NCBI RefSeq assembly: GCF_037976325.1
Contig: NZ_CP150265.1
Span: 5,345,001 to 5,409,000 of the forward strand
Length of the DNA stretch: 64,000 nt
Direction: 5' to 3'
Origin: Paenibacillus sp. FSL K6-3182
Lineage (GTDB): Bacteria > Bacillota > Bacilli > Paenibacillales > Paenibacillaceae
The translations under genes were made by a program, and so were the position numbers. This document shows positions 28,225 to 37,867 of this stretch, piece by piece. Position 1 is the stretch's first letter, and the number at the start of each line of letters is the position of its first letter. Under the pieces are notes generated by a model that saw nothing but the letters and a program-made list of their open reading frames with translations, was not told the DNA's origin and made no database searches.

Positions 28225-28517
28225 TCATGATCATGCCCCTATCCATCAGTGTCGCAGTACGATTTGCCATCATTATATCGTTTCCTGAAAAAACTTCATT
28301 ATGTAGACAAAAGTGACTGATCAGAAAACCTTAATTTACGTCATCACTCGACCGGTTTGGAAGTCTTAACTCACTTCTTACATGTGCACACATCGGTCTA
28401 ACACCTAGGGTAGTTTGTTAAATACGTAGCTTGTCAAAGACAAATGAACGTCATAGAACCGTGCCATTGCGAAAAACCAAGGAGCTAGAAAGGACGAGCT
28501 ATTCAGAAGGGAGCGAA

Positions 28518-28847
28518 TTGAATCAAAAGAAAGAGGGGTGGCTACTTGCATTATTCGGGTTAGGATCTATAACCGGTACAGGATCAGGATTTATTTCTGC
28601 TTGGTCTAGTTTAGTAATCGAAAAAAAGCGGTTCTCAGTTATTTCTAATTTCTTCCTTGCATCTGTTGGTACTTTTTTAAGTTTTTCAAGCCTTAACGAA
28701 AACGTATGCCGAACACTCGGAGAAGGAATCATTCCTTATGTATTCCAAGCTAGCTCATCCATGGTCGGTTATATTGGGTTATCCGAAATGCATATTCTCG
28801 GTAGCCAATTGACAGACATCGGTATATTTGCAAAATTCAGTTCCTAA
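28518..28847 (+). CDS. Hypothetical protein with two hydrophobic segments
   Basis: 109 residues from TTG 28518 (AAGGGAG just upstream); the frame is open back to 28431. Hydrophobic stretches WLLALFGLGSITGTGSGFIS and FLASVGTFLSFSSL suggest one or two membrane helices; then IPYVFQASSSMVGYIGLSEM. No family recognised. Could be a remnant of a larger membrane protein. Confidence 0.35.
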   Translation: MNQKKEGWLLALFGLGSITGTGSGFISAWSSLVIEKKRFSVISNFFLASVGTFLSFSSLNENVCRTLGEGIIPYVFQASSSMVGYIGLSEMHILGSQLTDIGIFAKFSS

Positions 28848-29067
28848 ATATTCCGCTATGGTTACTAACAAGTGATACGCAGCTCCAGGCGTTGGGGTCA
28901 TTTTGCTACCGCCTGTTTTGATAAATCCGTTAATATATTAGCCATCGTCAAATTGGCGGCCTCCGAGGATCATTTAACTGTAAGGGAGAGCGTATTGTAT
29001 TTTTGAAACTCTCCGCGCCTGTATAGGTGAGTATGAAGCCACCGAACTGCATATGAATTGCGAGGAA

Positions 29068-29092
29068 AAGGCTGTCGACAATCGACAGCCTT
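29068..29092 (-). terminator. Terminator of the 56-residue small protein gene
   Basis: AAGGCTGTCGA-TTG-TCGACAGCCTT, a perfect 11-bp stem followed on the minus strand by TTCC. Confidence 0.65.
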
Positions 29093-29121
29093 ACGAAAGT
29101 TACCTAAATCGAAATTCATTC

Positions 29122-29292
29122 CTATTCTGTTTCTTTCTTGGTTTCCTGATATGATCGATTAGCAGCTTGGTTGATGTTTTCATCGATCTCGGATTCACCT
29201 TGAATTTCGACAGCTGCCCCAATTTGATTATTCAACTGCTCTTCGGTTTGCCCTATTCCATGCGCTCCTTGATGGTTTCTGCTTGTTGTCAT
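29122..29292 (-). CDS. 56-residue Gln/Glu-rich small protein
   Basis: ATG 29292 follows GGAGG at good distance. Product MTTSRNHQGAHGIGQTEEQL followed by NNQIGAAVEIQGESEIDENI, hydrophilic, no cysteine, no membrane segment. A terminator follows. The clean frame, ribosome site and terminator support a real gene; I do not recognise the family. Confidence 0.65.
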   Translation of the reverse strand: MTTSRNHQGAHGIGQTEEQLNNQIGAAVEIQGESEIDENINQAANRSYQETKKETE

Positions 29293-29372
29293 TTTTTATT
29301 TCCTCCAATTTTTAGTAGGCCTATATAAGCCTTAACCTTACAATAAACAAAATGACAGTTGAATATGCGTCT

Positions 29373-29570
29373 GCCTCAATGGAGAGCTTCTACTCGCATT
29401 TGAAGACAGAAGCGCTCTACCCTTATGTTAGTAGAAGAACAAAGCTGAATTGAAGAATATATACACTTTTACAACAATAAGCGTCCGCAAAGAAAACTAA
29501 ACAAGCTGGCTCCGATTCAGTACCGGCTCCAGCTTGTTAGGTAGGGTCTTTTATTCAGTGTCCACTATAT
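29373..29570 (+). mobile_element. IS3-family OrfB C-terminal relic
   Basis: ASMESFYSHLKTEALYPYVS, a stop, then FYNNKRPQRKLNKLAPIQYR to a stop at 29544: the last part of an IS3/IS150 integrase (the Glu of the DDE triad is in SHLKTE). A terminal-repeat-like TGTCCACTAT follows at 29560. The 5' part is missing. Confidence 0.8.
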
Positions 29571-29719
29571 GGAATCTTGACCAGCATCATCGGTTTTCCA
29601 TATGGGTTTTACCAATGTCTACTATAAGGGAGGCACTTCACTTGCTGTGAAGGTTCTTTAGCATCCCTAATTTTAGTATACTGCCTTCGCCAAATAAATT
29701 TAAGAGAAAAATGTAAACT

Positions 29720-30190
29720 TCAATCCCATACCTTTGGCCGCTTTAATCCGGCTACTCTTAAATAATCTAAAAGTTGACCTGAATGGACTGCTTCATGGTA
29801 TGCAATTCTTAAAAGCATGTCGCCTAATGATCGAATGTAGCCTACGTCTTTTCTATCAATCTGGATTCTTGTTAAATCCTCTTGTGTATAGGATTTTACT
29901 GTATTCATAAATTCATTCCGATAGGTTTCTGAAAAGATGAGTTCCTCTTTGAGCGTTGTAAAAGTACGAGCCTCGTAAGGGGATTCATAAGCGGTTAGAC
30001 TTCCTTCATTCAACAAGGCAAGATGGTAATAATGCTCACTATCCAGGACGTGGCGGATCATCTCTTTTATGCTCATTGCTTCTGAATCAGGCCTCCAGTC
30101 CAAAAACTCATGCGGAATACTTCCCCAAATAATCATGCTTCTGCGTCGAATCTCATTTAAATTCTGAATTATGGCTTCTATAGCGTTCAT
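29720..30190 (-). CDS. DinB family protein
   Basis: 156 residues, the usual DinB four-helix-bundle length. Metal-binding histidines lie in IRHVLDSEHYYHLAL (near residue 47) and AYHEAVHSGQLLDYL (near residue 137). Such proteins are putative metal-dependent hydrolases or thiol transferases; substrate unknown. ATG 30190 follows AAAGGAAG. Stands alone among relics. Confidence 0.88.
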   Translation of the reverse strand: MNAIEAIIQNLNEIRRRSMIIWGSIPHEFLDWRPDSEAMSIKEMIRHVLDSEHYYHLALLNEGSLTAYESPYEARTFTTLKEELIFSETYRNEFMNTVKSYTQEDLTRIQIDRKDVGYIRSLGDMLLRIAYHEAVHSGQLLDYLRVAGLKRPKVWD

Positions 30191-30430
30191 AGCTGCTTCC
30201 TTTGAACAGTCGTTATCTGCGGTGGGTTGCTCAGACTTGAAACCGCTCGAGAACTGCTTAAATTGCTTGGCTTAACGGACTTAATCGGATTAAGAAGCCG
30301 AGACCGAGAACGTACTTAAAAACGTTTTTCATGAACCCCTGCATTAATTGGGGGTTCCTTTGAGTTGCGAAATTGTTTTAATCTAGAACTCCCACTATTT
30401 TTCCAATTATCTCAGTGTTTACAAGTATTT

Positions 30431-30887
30431 TTGAGAATAAGCGGTAATCCAAAGGATGAACCAATGCACTACTGTGAAATATTTAGTGTTTGGCTGGCTT
30501 CAACTGTAACAAAAGGTATCGTTTTCTGTTACCAAGCATACTTAAACCACGCTGGAGACAAAGACTAAACAAATACTCATTGAACAAGCAAAGATGGAGA
30601 TTAAAGAATGTGATACATTGCTTACTGATACGGAATTACTTCCGTACCTATGATGCCTGAAAGACCTCCTGTTAAACTTAATGTAAGATTCACTGATCCT
30701 GAAATTGTTGCTAAAATTGCCTCTGACACATCACTTGGACTTGTTGCGTGTAGCCAAAGTTATGGGTCAGTCTATTAGAGAGGATATTGGAGTTTCATTC
30801 GCGAAATATCATCTCACTAAAACTGCATTAGGCGTTAAAATACTCGAACTTAGCAAAGAAAAAGGCTGGCTTTTTAATACCAATTAA
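30431..30887 (+). pseudogene. DUF3231 paralogue, several frameshifts
   Basis: Parallel to the intact copy at 25448: ISGNPKDEPMHYCEIFSVW, then CDTLLTD, PMMPERPPVKL and REDIGVSFAKYHLTKTALGV, spread over three frames with small deletions. The start codon is also altered. It directly precedes the WGxxGxxG gene. Confidence 0.85.
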
Positions 30888-30961
30888 TATTGAGTATAAA
30901 TTTAAGCTTTACTACAAAATATATAATTGTATTAAAATCAAAACTAGAGCGAGGTAATCAA

Positions 30962-31294
30962 ATGAAAAAGATTTTATTAATTGGCTTTATCAGCTGTTTA
31001 ATGATGTTCAACTCAATTTCTGTATCAGCGGAAAGTAACGCTATTACACCGGGACAGGAGCTTCGTTACGATGTCAATCTCGTTACTAATGACACTAATC
31101 GTGCATTAAATACAGATGACTATCAAAATTATCGAATCAATAATTACAATACACCTTTGAATGCTAACAACTATAGAACAACTGCAACATCAGATAATCG
31201 TGGTTCAAATTGGGGTTGGCTTGGTCTTTTAGGTCTTCTTGGACTAGCAGGTATGAGAAGCCGAGCAACTGATCGTGACCGTGATCGAGCATAA
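30962..31294 (+). CDS. Secreted or membrane-anchored WGxxGxxG-tail protein
   Basis: 110 residues. Signal peptide (MKKILLIGFISCLMMFNSIS, cut near VSA), an Asn/Thr-rich middle (residues 25-85), and a C-terminal WGWLGLLGLLGLAGMRSR followed by Asp/Arg repeats: the Trp-Gly hydrophobic tail with basic end of the WGxxGxxG family. The tail is probably a membrane anchor or sorting signal. ATG 30962 follows GAGGTAATC. A copy of its promoter, signal peptide and first residues is found at 45592-45800. Confidence 0.85.
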   Translation: MKKILLIGFISCLMMFNSISVSAESNAITPGQELRYDVNLVTNDTNRALNTDDYQNYRINNYNTPLNANNYRTTATSDNRGSNWGWLGLLGLLGLAGMRSRATDRDRDRA

Positions 31295-31303
31295 ATACTT
31301 ATC

Positions 31304-31337
31304 CCCCTTTGTTAGTCAAAGGGGTTTTCTTTTTATT
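31304..31337 (+). terminator. Terminator of the WGxxGxxG gene
   Basis: CCCCTTTG-TTAGT-CAAAGGGG followed by TTTTCTTTTTATTTT. Confidence 0.9.
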
Positions 31338-31523
31338 TTACATTCGAGCTTTAGCAAGATATGGGCTTAGTTTTGCTGTAATTACGAATGAAATAGACTT
31401 GATTTCCATTTAGCGGAACAGGTAGTTAGCACTTGTGTTTTTTTGGGTTTAGGCATTTGCGTTAGAATTAGCAATACCCGATCTCTATCAGTCTTTTAAG
31501 AATGTCAAAAACTTATCACATTT

Positions 31524-32531
31524 TCTTCATATTTATTGTTATTTGATAAAACGTTCAACAAAATGAAGCTCCAATACGACTTCGGCTTAAGCAAAATTTA
31601 TGAGCTCGTCATTAACTCCAACCCCTGCTATGCGTTTCTTCTAGAGGGCAATTCTCTAATTCAAAATAAACTCATCGTCGCCCATGTGCTCGCTCACTGT
31701 GATTTTTTCAAAAACAACGCTCGCTTTGGTGTAACCAACCGCAATATGGTTGAGAGCATGTCTGCTACAGCGGATCGTATTCATCAATATGAAATGGATC
31801 ATGGCACAGAAGCAGTCGAGAAGTTTATCGATGCAATACTCGCCATTCAAGAGCATGTCGATCCAACGCTCATTAAGCCTTATCAATTAGATAAGAAACG
31901 TTATATCGAAATGGTGCAAAAGGACAGCGAGCGCTCGGAGTGGAATATCCCTTCCTCCTCTTACGATGACTTGTGGAATCTGGACCCGGATCGGACGGCT
32001 GCCGCCGCATCAGCCGCTCAATCACAGGCCGCTGACGCCAAACGGTTTCCGCCACGGCCAGAAAAAGATCTCGTCTGGTTCATTGAGGAGTACTCCCCTA
32101 CTCTTGAGGATTGGCAGCGCGACATTATATCTATGCTTCGCGATGAGATGCTCTATTTCTGGCCGCAAATTGAGACCAAGATTATGAACGAAGGCTGGGC
32201 TTCGTACTGGCATCAGCGAATCATACGCGAGCTTGATCTGACTAGCGATGAAACAATTGAGTTTGCTAAGCTAAACTCCTCTGTCGTGCAGCCATCCCGG
32301 CACACCTTGAATCCCTATTATTTAGGCTTGAAAATATTCGAGGATATCGAGCGCCGATTCGATAATCCAACGAAGGAAGAACAAGCACGCTTCGGACGCG
32401 TCCCCGGTAAGGGCAGAGAAAAAATGTTCGAGGTACGCGAGCTCGATTCAGATATTTCGTTCATCCGCAACTACCTGACGAAGGATCTAGTTAGAAGACG
32501 AGTCGGAAATTTGTTTGAGTTAATAGGATAG
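31524..32531 (+). pseudogene. spoVR copy 2: 5'-truncated, 3' deletion
   Basis: Begins with a short non-spoVR leader (CTTCATATTTATTGTTATTT) joined to the gene at AAAACGTTCAACAAAATG, codon 56 or so of the full gene. Frame and sequence are intact for about 310 residues with one amino-acid change, then codons from NDLDLYIF to SCDGKK are deleted (joint near 32491: CTAGTTA / GAAGACGAG), shifting the frame to end LFELIG. The first and last parts resemble copy 3, the middle is nearly identical to copy 1. No ribosome site precedes any start. Confidence 0.9.
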
Positions 32532-32570
32532 TGCTTCTTTGTTCTGCATTGAAAGTATAATACTGAGACA

Positions 32571-32601
32571 AAAAACCCGATCTATTTTGATCGGGTTTTC
32601 T
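32571..32601 (+). terminator. spoVR-type terminator behind copy 2
   Basis: AAACCCGATC-TATTTT-GATCGGGTTT then TCTATTTTT; same stem as behind the full gene with a different loop. Confidence 0.8.
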
Positions 32602-32610
32602 ATTTTTCTG

Positions 32611-32686
32611 ATAGTGGAGGTGAAGTGGGTCGATAACTCTTATATACAAAATATTTCCTCCTTCATTTTCAAACACCAATAAGCTC
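32611..32686 (+). repeat. Dispersed terminator-associated repeat, copy R2
   Basis: GTGGAGGTGAAGTGGG, then TATATACAAAATATTTCCTCC, then CACCAATAAGCTC; aligns with R1 and R3. The space up to 32890 has no gene. Confidence 0.55.
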
Positions 32687-32891
32687 TAGATTTTTAAAAA
32701 GGGCAAGTTATCGCAGCACCTGCTCATCGTTTTAAGCTATTCAACTAACGTTATCCGTTTGTTTAATAAAGTAAGCCTTCCTTGTCTGTTATAAATTTAG
32801 TCAACTTTGTGCTTATTATTTTCCGGTAAGAGCATGGTTCTTCAAGCTCACAAAACTTCTGGTAAACGGCTAGGAAGCGCATTTACATGAA

Positions 32892-32917
32892 AAAAGCAGC
32901 CTCAATCGGCTGCTTTT
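32892..32917 (-). terminator. Terminator of the OmpR-type two-component operon
   Basis: AAAAGCAGCC-TCAATC-GGCTGCTTTT, symmetric and able to work on both strands. Confidence 0.85.
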
Positions 32918-32934
32918 GACATGAACATTGATGT

Positions 32935-33423
32935 TTATTTCAAAGTGATTTCCTTTTTCCACGTTAATTCCTTGCCTTGCTCATTCTTGAACACGAATAC
33001 AACCTGCCCTTTCTCGCCTTTCATCGCATCCGGATAGAAGAATCCGGTAAATTGTCCGTCGCCGCTAATATAGAAGCCGTCTCCACCGCTTGCTCCATGT
33101 TCAATGGCTACTTGAACCGAATTGATGATTTGGTTTTCCTTGGACACCCACTGCATTTCGGCAAGAGCAAATCCTTCCGGAAGCTGCTTCACGACAAAAT
33201 CGAAGCTGTTGCCCTCAATTGGCTTTTCCGTCTGGTCAATGATAATTAATATTTCCTTGTCAGAGTCCGTATCCGCTGCTTGATCGCCTGTTGCTTCGTT
33301 CTCTGGCTTCGTTATAGGTGTCGCCGTAGCGTCTAATTCGTTGTTGGGCTGATTGCCGCATGCGCTGGCCAGCAGCAGTACGATCAAAGCTGATATCAAA
33401 TACATATATTTTGTTCTAGTCAT
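32935..33423 (-). CDS. Lipoprotein, third gene of the two-component operon
   Basis: 162 residues from ATG 33423, whose site GGAGGA lies in the end of the kinase gene (ATGACTAG overlap). Lipoprotein signal: hydrophobic stretch then LLASAC with the lipid-bearing Cys near residue 22. Then a Thr/Asp-rich linker and a beta-type domain (SFDFVVKQLPEGFALAEMQW; GDGQFTGFFYPDAMKGEKGQ). It probably sits on the outer face of the membrane and may work with the kinase as sensor or be its target. No family recognised. Confidence 0.8.
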   Translation of the reverse strand: MTRTKYMYLISALIVLLLASACGNQPNNELDATATPITKPENEATGDQAADTDSDKEILIIIDQTEKPIEGNSFDFVVKQLPEGFALAEMQWVSKENQIINSVQVAIEHGASGGDGFYISGDGQFTGFFYPDAMKGEKGQVVFVFKNEQGKELTWKKEITLK

Positions 33424-35173
33424 GGGTTGTTCCTCCGATTTCATCTAATGTAAAAGAAAATGCTACACCTTGCTTCGTGTTCTCCACGCCATACTCGCTT
33501 CCATGAAGCTCCAAAATATGCTTGGTGATGGCGAGTCCTAGTCCCGTTCCACCGGATTTACGATCCCGTGAACGCTCCGCTCGGTAAAAGTGATCCCAGA
33601 CAAGGCTGATAGCCTCGTCGGGAATCGGCGGTCCAATGTTTTCGATGACGGTTGTTATTTTTCCTGGTGCCGTTTGCTGGATGCCGATCGTAATGACACT
33701 GTTCACAACGGCATGCCGAATGGCGTTGCTCATGAAATTCAGAATGACCTGCTCGAGGCGTCTGGGATCAGCCCGTACGAGCAGCTCTTCCTCTTTATCC
33801 GCGTTTATCAGCAATTGAAGCTGTTTCATCTCCAATTGCTGAGAGAATGAATCACTCACCCTATGAATCAGGCTTGCCATAGCTAAGCTTCTCGGCTGCA
33901 GCTGAATGGCCTTCGCTTCGAATTTGGATAGCTCCAGCATATCCATAATTAATGCATTCATCCGATCCGTTTCATTGACGATGAGAGCCAGATAACGTTC
34001 GCTTTTGTCGCTCGCCACGCCGTCCTGCAGCCCTTCCGCAAAGCCTTTCACAATCCCGAGCGGCGTCTTCAATTCATGGGAAATGTTCGCGATCAGCTCT
34101 TTGCGAAGCTGCTCGGACCGCCGTTTATCCTCCACATCCTCCTGCAGCATCGCATTCGCATGGGTAAGCTCCTTCATGGAGGCGTCCAAATTCCGCGACA
34201 ACGCAACCATGCTTCTCGACAGCTCCCCGAATTCATCCTTCGAATCGATTGCTGGCTGCTCCGTAAAGTCCAGCTTGGCAAGACGCGCTGCAGAGCGGCT
34301 AAGCAGCACTAAGGGACGTGAGACAATTCTGGAATAAATCAAAGACAAAACAATCGCAAGCAGAACCATAAGCGGTGCCAAATAAACGACATATTGTTTA
34401 AGAATCCCGACAGCTTCCCCTACAGGCTGCATAGAGGTCATAACGAATAAATAGCTATTCTCTTCGTTGCCCTCTGAGAGCAGACGTATGAGAACCGTAT
34501 AGGGGACACCACTCCATTTATCCTGCCAATCCAGCTGAACGACCGTACCGCTCCGCAGCCTTGACTGCCATTGTTCCATTTGCGAATTCCAATCTAGAAG
34601 CACATCATCGACAAGAGCATCCTGATAAAGCGGATTATATGACCGCCGCTCCGGCAGCATAAGATCCGTTACTTTTCCTCGCACGCGTATCAAGCCCTCT
34701 TTGAGAACGGTATCGGTCTGCTGGATAACAACAGGATGCATAATCGTATCTCCCTCATCCATGAAGATCCCATCGACCACCAGCGTCTCGCCTATTTGAA
34801 TCTTTTGCGGGATTTGATCCACAGTCATGCCTTCTTTGGAAATCTGAATCATAATCGTCTTGCTGCCAGCTTCCAGTTCCAAATAATAAGGATGTGTGCT
34901 TGTTCGCTCAAATCGGCTATTCAGGATGTCGGCACTCGTATCATGCTCATTCATATATGCGCCTAGCAGTCGTGACACCTGTCGTTCACTCGATTGCGTC
35001 TCTTTGTATTGGTGAGCGAATTGATTCATGCTCTTCTCTAGAACATTAATTTTGGACATACGGTAAAACCGCTCGAAAAACAATCCTTGTGCAAGCAGCA
35101 ATATGGTGAACACAAGCAGGATCAACACGGAAGTGACAACGAATAGTTTAAGGGCTACACCTCTTCTTTTCAT
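33416..35173 (-). CDS. Sensor histidine kinase (HAMP-HisKA-HATPase)
   Basis: 585 residues. Two membrane helices (about residues 8-30 and 265-290) enclose a 235-residue extracellular region; then HAMP, HisKA with the H-box ELIANISHELKTPLGIVKGF, and ATPase with N-box NFMSNAIRHAV, and G2 box GGTGLGLAI. Its ATG overlaps the regulator's stop by four bases (ATGA), and a lipoprotein gene overlaps its own end, so three genes form one tightly packed operon. Signal not identifiable. Confidence 0.93.
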   Translation of the reverse strand: MKRRGVALKLFVVTSVLILLVFTILLLAQGLFFERFYRMSKINVLEKSMNQFAHQYKETQSSERQVSRLLGAYMNEHDTSADILNSRFERTSTHPYYLELEAGSKTIMIQISKEGMTVDQIPQKIQIGETLVVDGIFMDEGDTIMHPVVIQQTDTVLKEGLIRVRGKVTDLMLPERRSYNPLYQDALVDDVLLDWNSQMEQWQSRLRSGTVVQLDWQDKWSGVPYTVLIRLLSEGNEENSYLFVMTSMQPVGEAVGILKQYVVYLAPLMVLLAIVLSLIYSRIVSRPLVLLSRSAARLAKLDFTEQPAIDSKDEFGELSRSMVALSRNLDASMKELTHANAMLQEDVEDKRRSEQLRKELIANISHELKTPLGIVKGFAEGLQDGVASDKSERYLALIVNETDRMNALIMDMLELSKFEAKAIQLQPRSLAMASLIHRVSDSFSQQLEMKQLQLLINADKEEELLVRADPRRLEQVILNFMSNAIRHAVVNSVITIGIQQTAPGKITTVIENIGPPIPDEAISLVWDHFYRAERSRDRKSGGTGLGLAITKHILELHGSEYGVENTKQGVAFSFTLDEIGGTTHD

Positions 35174-35850
35174 CGTTCCATCTCGAACTTATAGCCAGAA
35201 CGAATAACTGTCGCTATCGATCGTCCTTCATCTCCGAGCTTAGCTCTTAGTTTTTTAATGTGGGTGTCCACCGTTCGCAAATCCCCCAAATAATCGTACC
35301 CCCAGACAGAGTCCAAAATATACTCGCGCGGCAGCACCTTGCCGTAATGTTTGATGAGAAATAGGAGCAAATCGTACTCCTTAGGCGACAAATTGATCTT
35401 AGTACCCGCTACAAAGACGGTATATGCCGACCTGTTCACCATTAAATCACCATAGACAAGCGTATCTCCCTCGCGTCCCATCGTCCCTTCCGTTCTCTTC
35501 ATCAAAGCAGTAGCGCGGGCTACCAATACCCTTGGGCTCAGGGGCTTCGTTATGTACTCATCGGCGCCAAGCTCGAACCCCATCAACTGGTCGTCATCCT
35601 CTGCTCTGGCAGTCATAATCATAATCGGGACATCCGATTTTTCTCGGATACGCTTGCATACCGACCATCCATCCATTTCCGGCATCATAATGTCGAGGAC
35701 GACCAAATCAACGGAATTCTGTTCAAAAATGTCAAGTGCGACCCTCCCGTTTTCCGCTTCAAACACGTCCCATTGTTCCTTCTTGAAATAATCCGTTATC
35801 ACCTCTCGCATAAGCATATCGTCTTCAACCAGCAATATCGTTCGTTTCAT
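35170..35850 (-). CDS. OmpR/PhoB-type response regulator
   Basis: 226 residues from ATG 35850 (MKRTILLVEDDMLMREVI); a frame nine codons longer has no site of its own. Receiver domain with LVVLDIMMPEMDGW (phospho-Asp) and K in ITKPLSP; winged helix with NRSAYTVFV, SPKEYDLLLFL and VDTHIKKLRAKLG. Cytosolic transcription factor for the operon's kinase. Likely targets include its own operon. Confidence 0.93.
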   Translation of the reverse strand: MKRTILLVEDDMLMREVITDYFKKEQWDVFEAENGRVALDIFEQNSVDLVVLDIMMPEMDGWSVCKRIREKSDVPIMIMTARAEDDDQLMGFELGADEYITKPLSPRVLVARATALMKRTEGTMGREGDTLVYGDLMVNRSAYTVFVAGTKINLSPKEYDLLLFLIKHYGKVLPREYILDSVWGYDYLGDLRTVDTHIKKLRAKLGDEGRSIATVIRSGYKFEMER

Positions 35851-36070
35851 TCCACCGCACCCCGCTTCCGCCTGCATTTCTATGTTTTATTACTCCCACA
35901 ACCTACTTTAAAGAACACCTGTGTACGTTGTGTGTATTTCAAATGAATGAATCAACTTTATGTACTTCTCCGACTCATTTATTGGCCAGCAGCTTCCCGT
36001 TAGCGGCAAATCCTCTGAATTACTTGGAGAATGCTAAGCCTATTTATTCTTAGAGGCATCACACCTGCAT

Positions 36071-36280
36071 TTGGGAATCGCTCTTTATTGGGCTTTATTC
36101 ACAATCTGGGCAATTGTCTATGCTTTCCATACGACAAAGAAGGCGAGCGTCTTATGGATGCTAAATTTTCTTGTTTTTAATGTCATCGGTTTCGCAGTCT
36201 TCCTTTTGACTATGGAAGCAAGGGGGGGCGATACCTCATATATACAGAATATATCCTCCATCATTTTCAAGCACAAATAA
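36071..36280 (+). pseudogene. Small membrane-protein remnant fused to dispersed repeat R3
   Basis: TTG 36071 opens 69 codons with two hydrophobic helices (LYWALFTIWAIVYAFHT; MLNFLVFNVIGFAVFLL). The last 23 codons (from MEARGGDTSYIQ) are encoded by the repeat seen at 9418, 32611 and 51559, so the gene's true 3' end has been replaced. No ribosome site. Confidence 0.4.
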
Positions 36281-36508
36281 AAGTTATTGATTAGTGCATC
36301 ATACGTCGCAGGTTTCCACTTTGCCGCCCGTAATGAGTTCACGGTGCTACGACACGTAGATGTTAATGCCCTTTGTCGATATTCAATTTCTAAAGTGAAG
36401 CAGGCTGTTTTCAGGGAGAGTTCAAACTCCAACTAATTGTATAAATTGGGCCCCACTTCTTAATAATATCCGGATTCGAAAGTTTTTTGAAAATGTCCAA
36501 GACATCTC

Positions 36509-36540
36509 AAAAAAAAAAAGCTTCGGCACAAGCCGAAACC
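36509..36540 (-). terminator. Terminator reading on the minus strand
   Basis: TTTCGGC-TTGT-GCCGAAG followed by ten or more T residues on the minus strand. The only upstream gene on that strand is 36752-37033. Confidence 0.8.
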
Positions 36541-36751
36541 TTCTAACAGTGACTCTCTGTGCCTATGGCAAATACGTTCCTCCGAGCGTCAACGCAGATT
36601 CTTTGCCCATACGGAAAGTATTGACTAAAAATCATCGCAGCGTCTACTCGACATAGACAGACGATCATACCTCGACATTAGGAAGCCTGACTCCACTTGT
36701 CTCCGAAAAAGAAGGAAAATCTCTACCAAGCCTATCTGCGCCAAGACAGTT

Positions 36752-37033
36752 TTATTGTTGATCCGGTAGACGTAATGCATTTTCTGAAGTTTGTGCTTGA
36801 TCTAAAAATTCCTCTGCATGGGTCAATTGCTGCCGGGCCGTCTCCAAAGCTTGTGAATTTGTTGCCGCATTAGGTTCACTTATCGAGTTTAACGCCTGAT
36901 TTAAAGCCGATTGCGCCTCAGATACCGCGTTAAATGCATGCTGCTCCAGCGTATTGCCGCTCGAGTTAAGTGTACCTTCTGCCGGTTTTCTTGCATTTTC
37001 GGTGGCTAGATCAATTTTGTTTTCATTGGGCAA
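36752..37033 (-). CDS. 93-residue hydrophilic Ala/Gln/Asn-rich protein
   Basis: TTG 37033 with AGGGAGGATG upstream. Product is soluble and helix-prone (NTLEQHAFNAVSEAQSALNQ; QQLTHAEEFLDQAQTSENA), without cysteine or membrane segment. It is divergent from the coat operon at 37226, which suggests sporulation, but the family is not recognised. Confidence 0.6.
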   Translation of the reverse strand: MPNENKIDLATENARKPAEGTLNSSGNTLEQHAFNAVSEAQSALNQALNSISEPNAATNSQALETARQQLTHAEEFLDQAQTSENALRLPDQQ

Positions 37034-37225
37034 AGCGAGTCATCCTCCCTTGAGCAGAGATCATTAATTTAAACAGAAATAAGTATGCGGATGAGATTTT
37101 GTTTATATTCCTGCGACTGCATGGGAATATCCGGATCCCACATTTCCGGCAAACAATTTTAGTATAAGATCCTGTGCCTCGGAAAATCTAACGTTGATGA
37201 AAAAACAGGAGGTGATGATTACTCA

Positions 37226-37468
37226 ATGAATACGCCAACGCTAGCGCCGCACGAATCGATGGAACTACATGAAGCGTTAAACTTTAAAACGCTCTGCATC
37301 GCTAAGTCAAAACTTATGCAAGGCTTGGTCTTTGACCAAGAGCTTAAAGCGTTAATGCAGAAAGACGTAATTCAATCCACACAACAAATCACCGAACTGC
37401 AAGCAATCTACGCAAGAGTTCCTTTCCAAGCGCCTGTTCCGAATAGCCCGACACCTATAACACATTAA
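37226..37468 (+). CDS. yraG: Small CotF-related spore coat protein
   Basis: 80 residues. Pattern MELHEALNFKTLCIAKSKLM then QDVIQSTQQI is the short helical CotF-related type. First gene of a five-gene run whose order and sizes (80, 128, 378, 66, 98 residues) copy the Bacillus subtilis yraG-yraF-adhB-yraE-yraD cluster. Strong AGGAGGTGA site. Expected in the spore coat, made in the mother cell. Confidence 0.8.
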   Translation: MNTPTLAPHESMELHEALNFKTLCIAKSKLMQGLVFDQELKALMQKDVIQSTQQITELQAIYARVPFQAPVPNSPTPITH

Positions 37469-37480
37469 AGAGGAACGCAA

Positions 37481-37867
37481 ATGAATACCGATTATTTAGA
37501 CCCGATTAATTCATTAAATATGCCAGAAATGGCAGATATGACTTTTGCAATGGACTTCCTTCTTCGTGCCAAGGAGGGTGTGCGAAATTTGTCCATCGCC
37601 CTGACGGAAACGGCTTCTCCGGATGTAAGAGCGCTGCTGCGCAATCATCTTAAGCAGGGAATTGCAATGCACCAAGAAATCACGGAGCTCATGATTCGTA
37701 AAAAATGGTTCCATCCTTACGAGCTGAACGAACAGTACCAACTCGACCAGCTTTCGGCGAAAAATACGGTGATGATCGGGCAGATGAATTTGTTCCCGGG
37801 TGATACGTCGCGTAAAGGGATGTTTGATCGGACCCCAGATGAACATATTGGAGGACATAAAGCATGA
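37481..37867 (+). CDS. yraF: CotF-family spore coat protein
   Basis: 128 residues. CotF helical pair motifs: [39 protein letters not shown] and [20 protein letters not shown]. Thirteen bases after the previous gene, and its stop overlaps the adhB start (ATGA). Ferritin-like fold expected; coat structural component. Confidence 0.85.
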   Translation: MNTDYLDPINSLNMPEMADMTFAMDFLLRAKEGVRNLSIALTETASPDVRALLRNHLKQGIAMHQEITELMIRKKWFHPYELNEQYQLDQLSAKNTVMIGQMNLFPGDTSRKGMFDRTPDEHIGGHKA

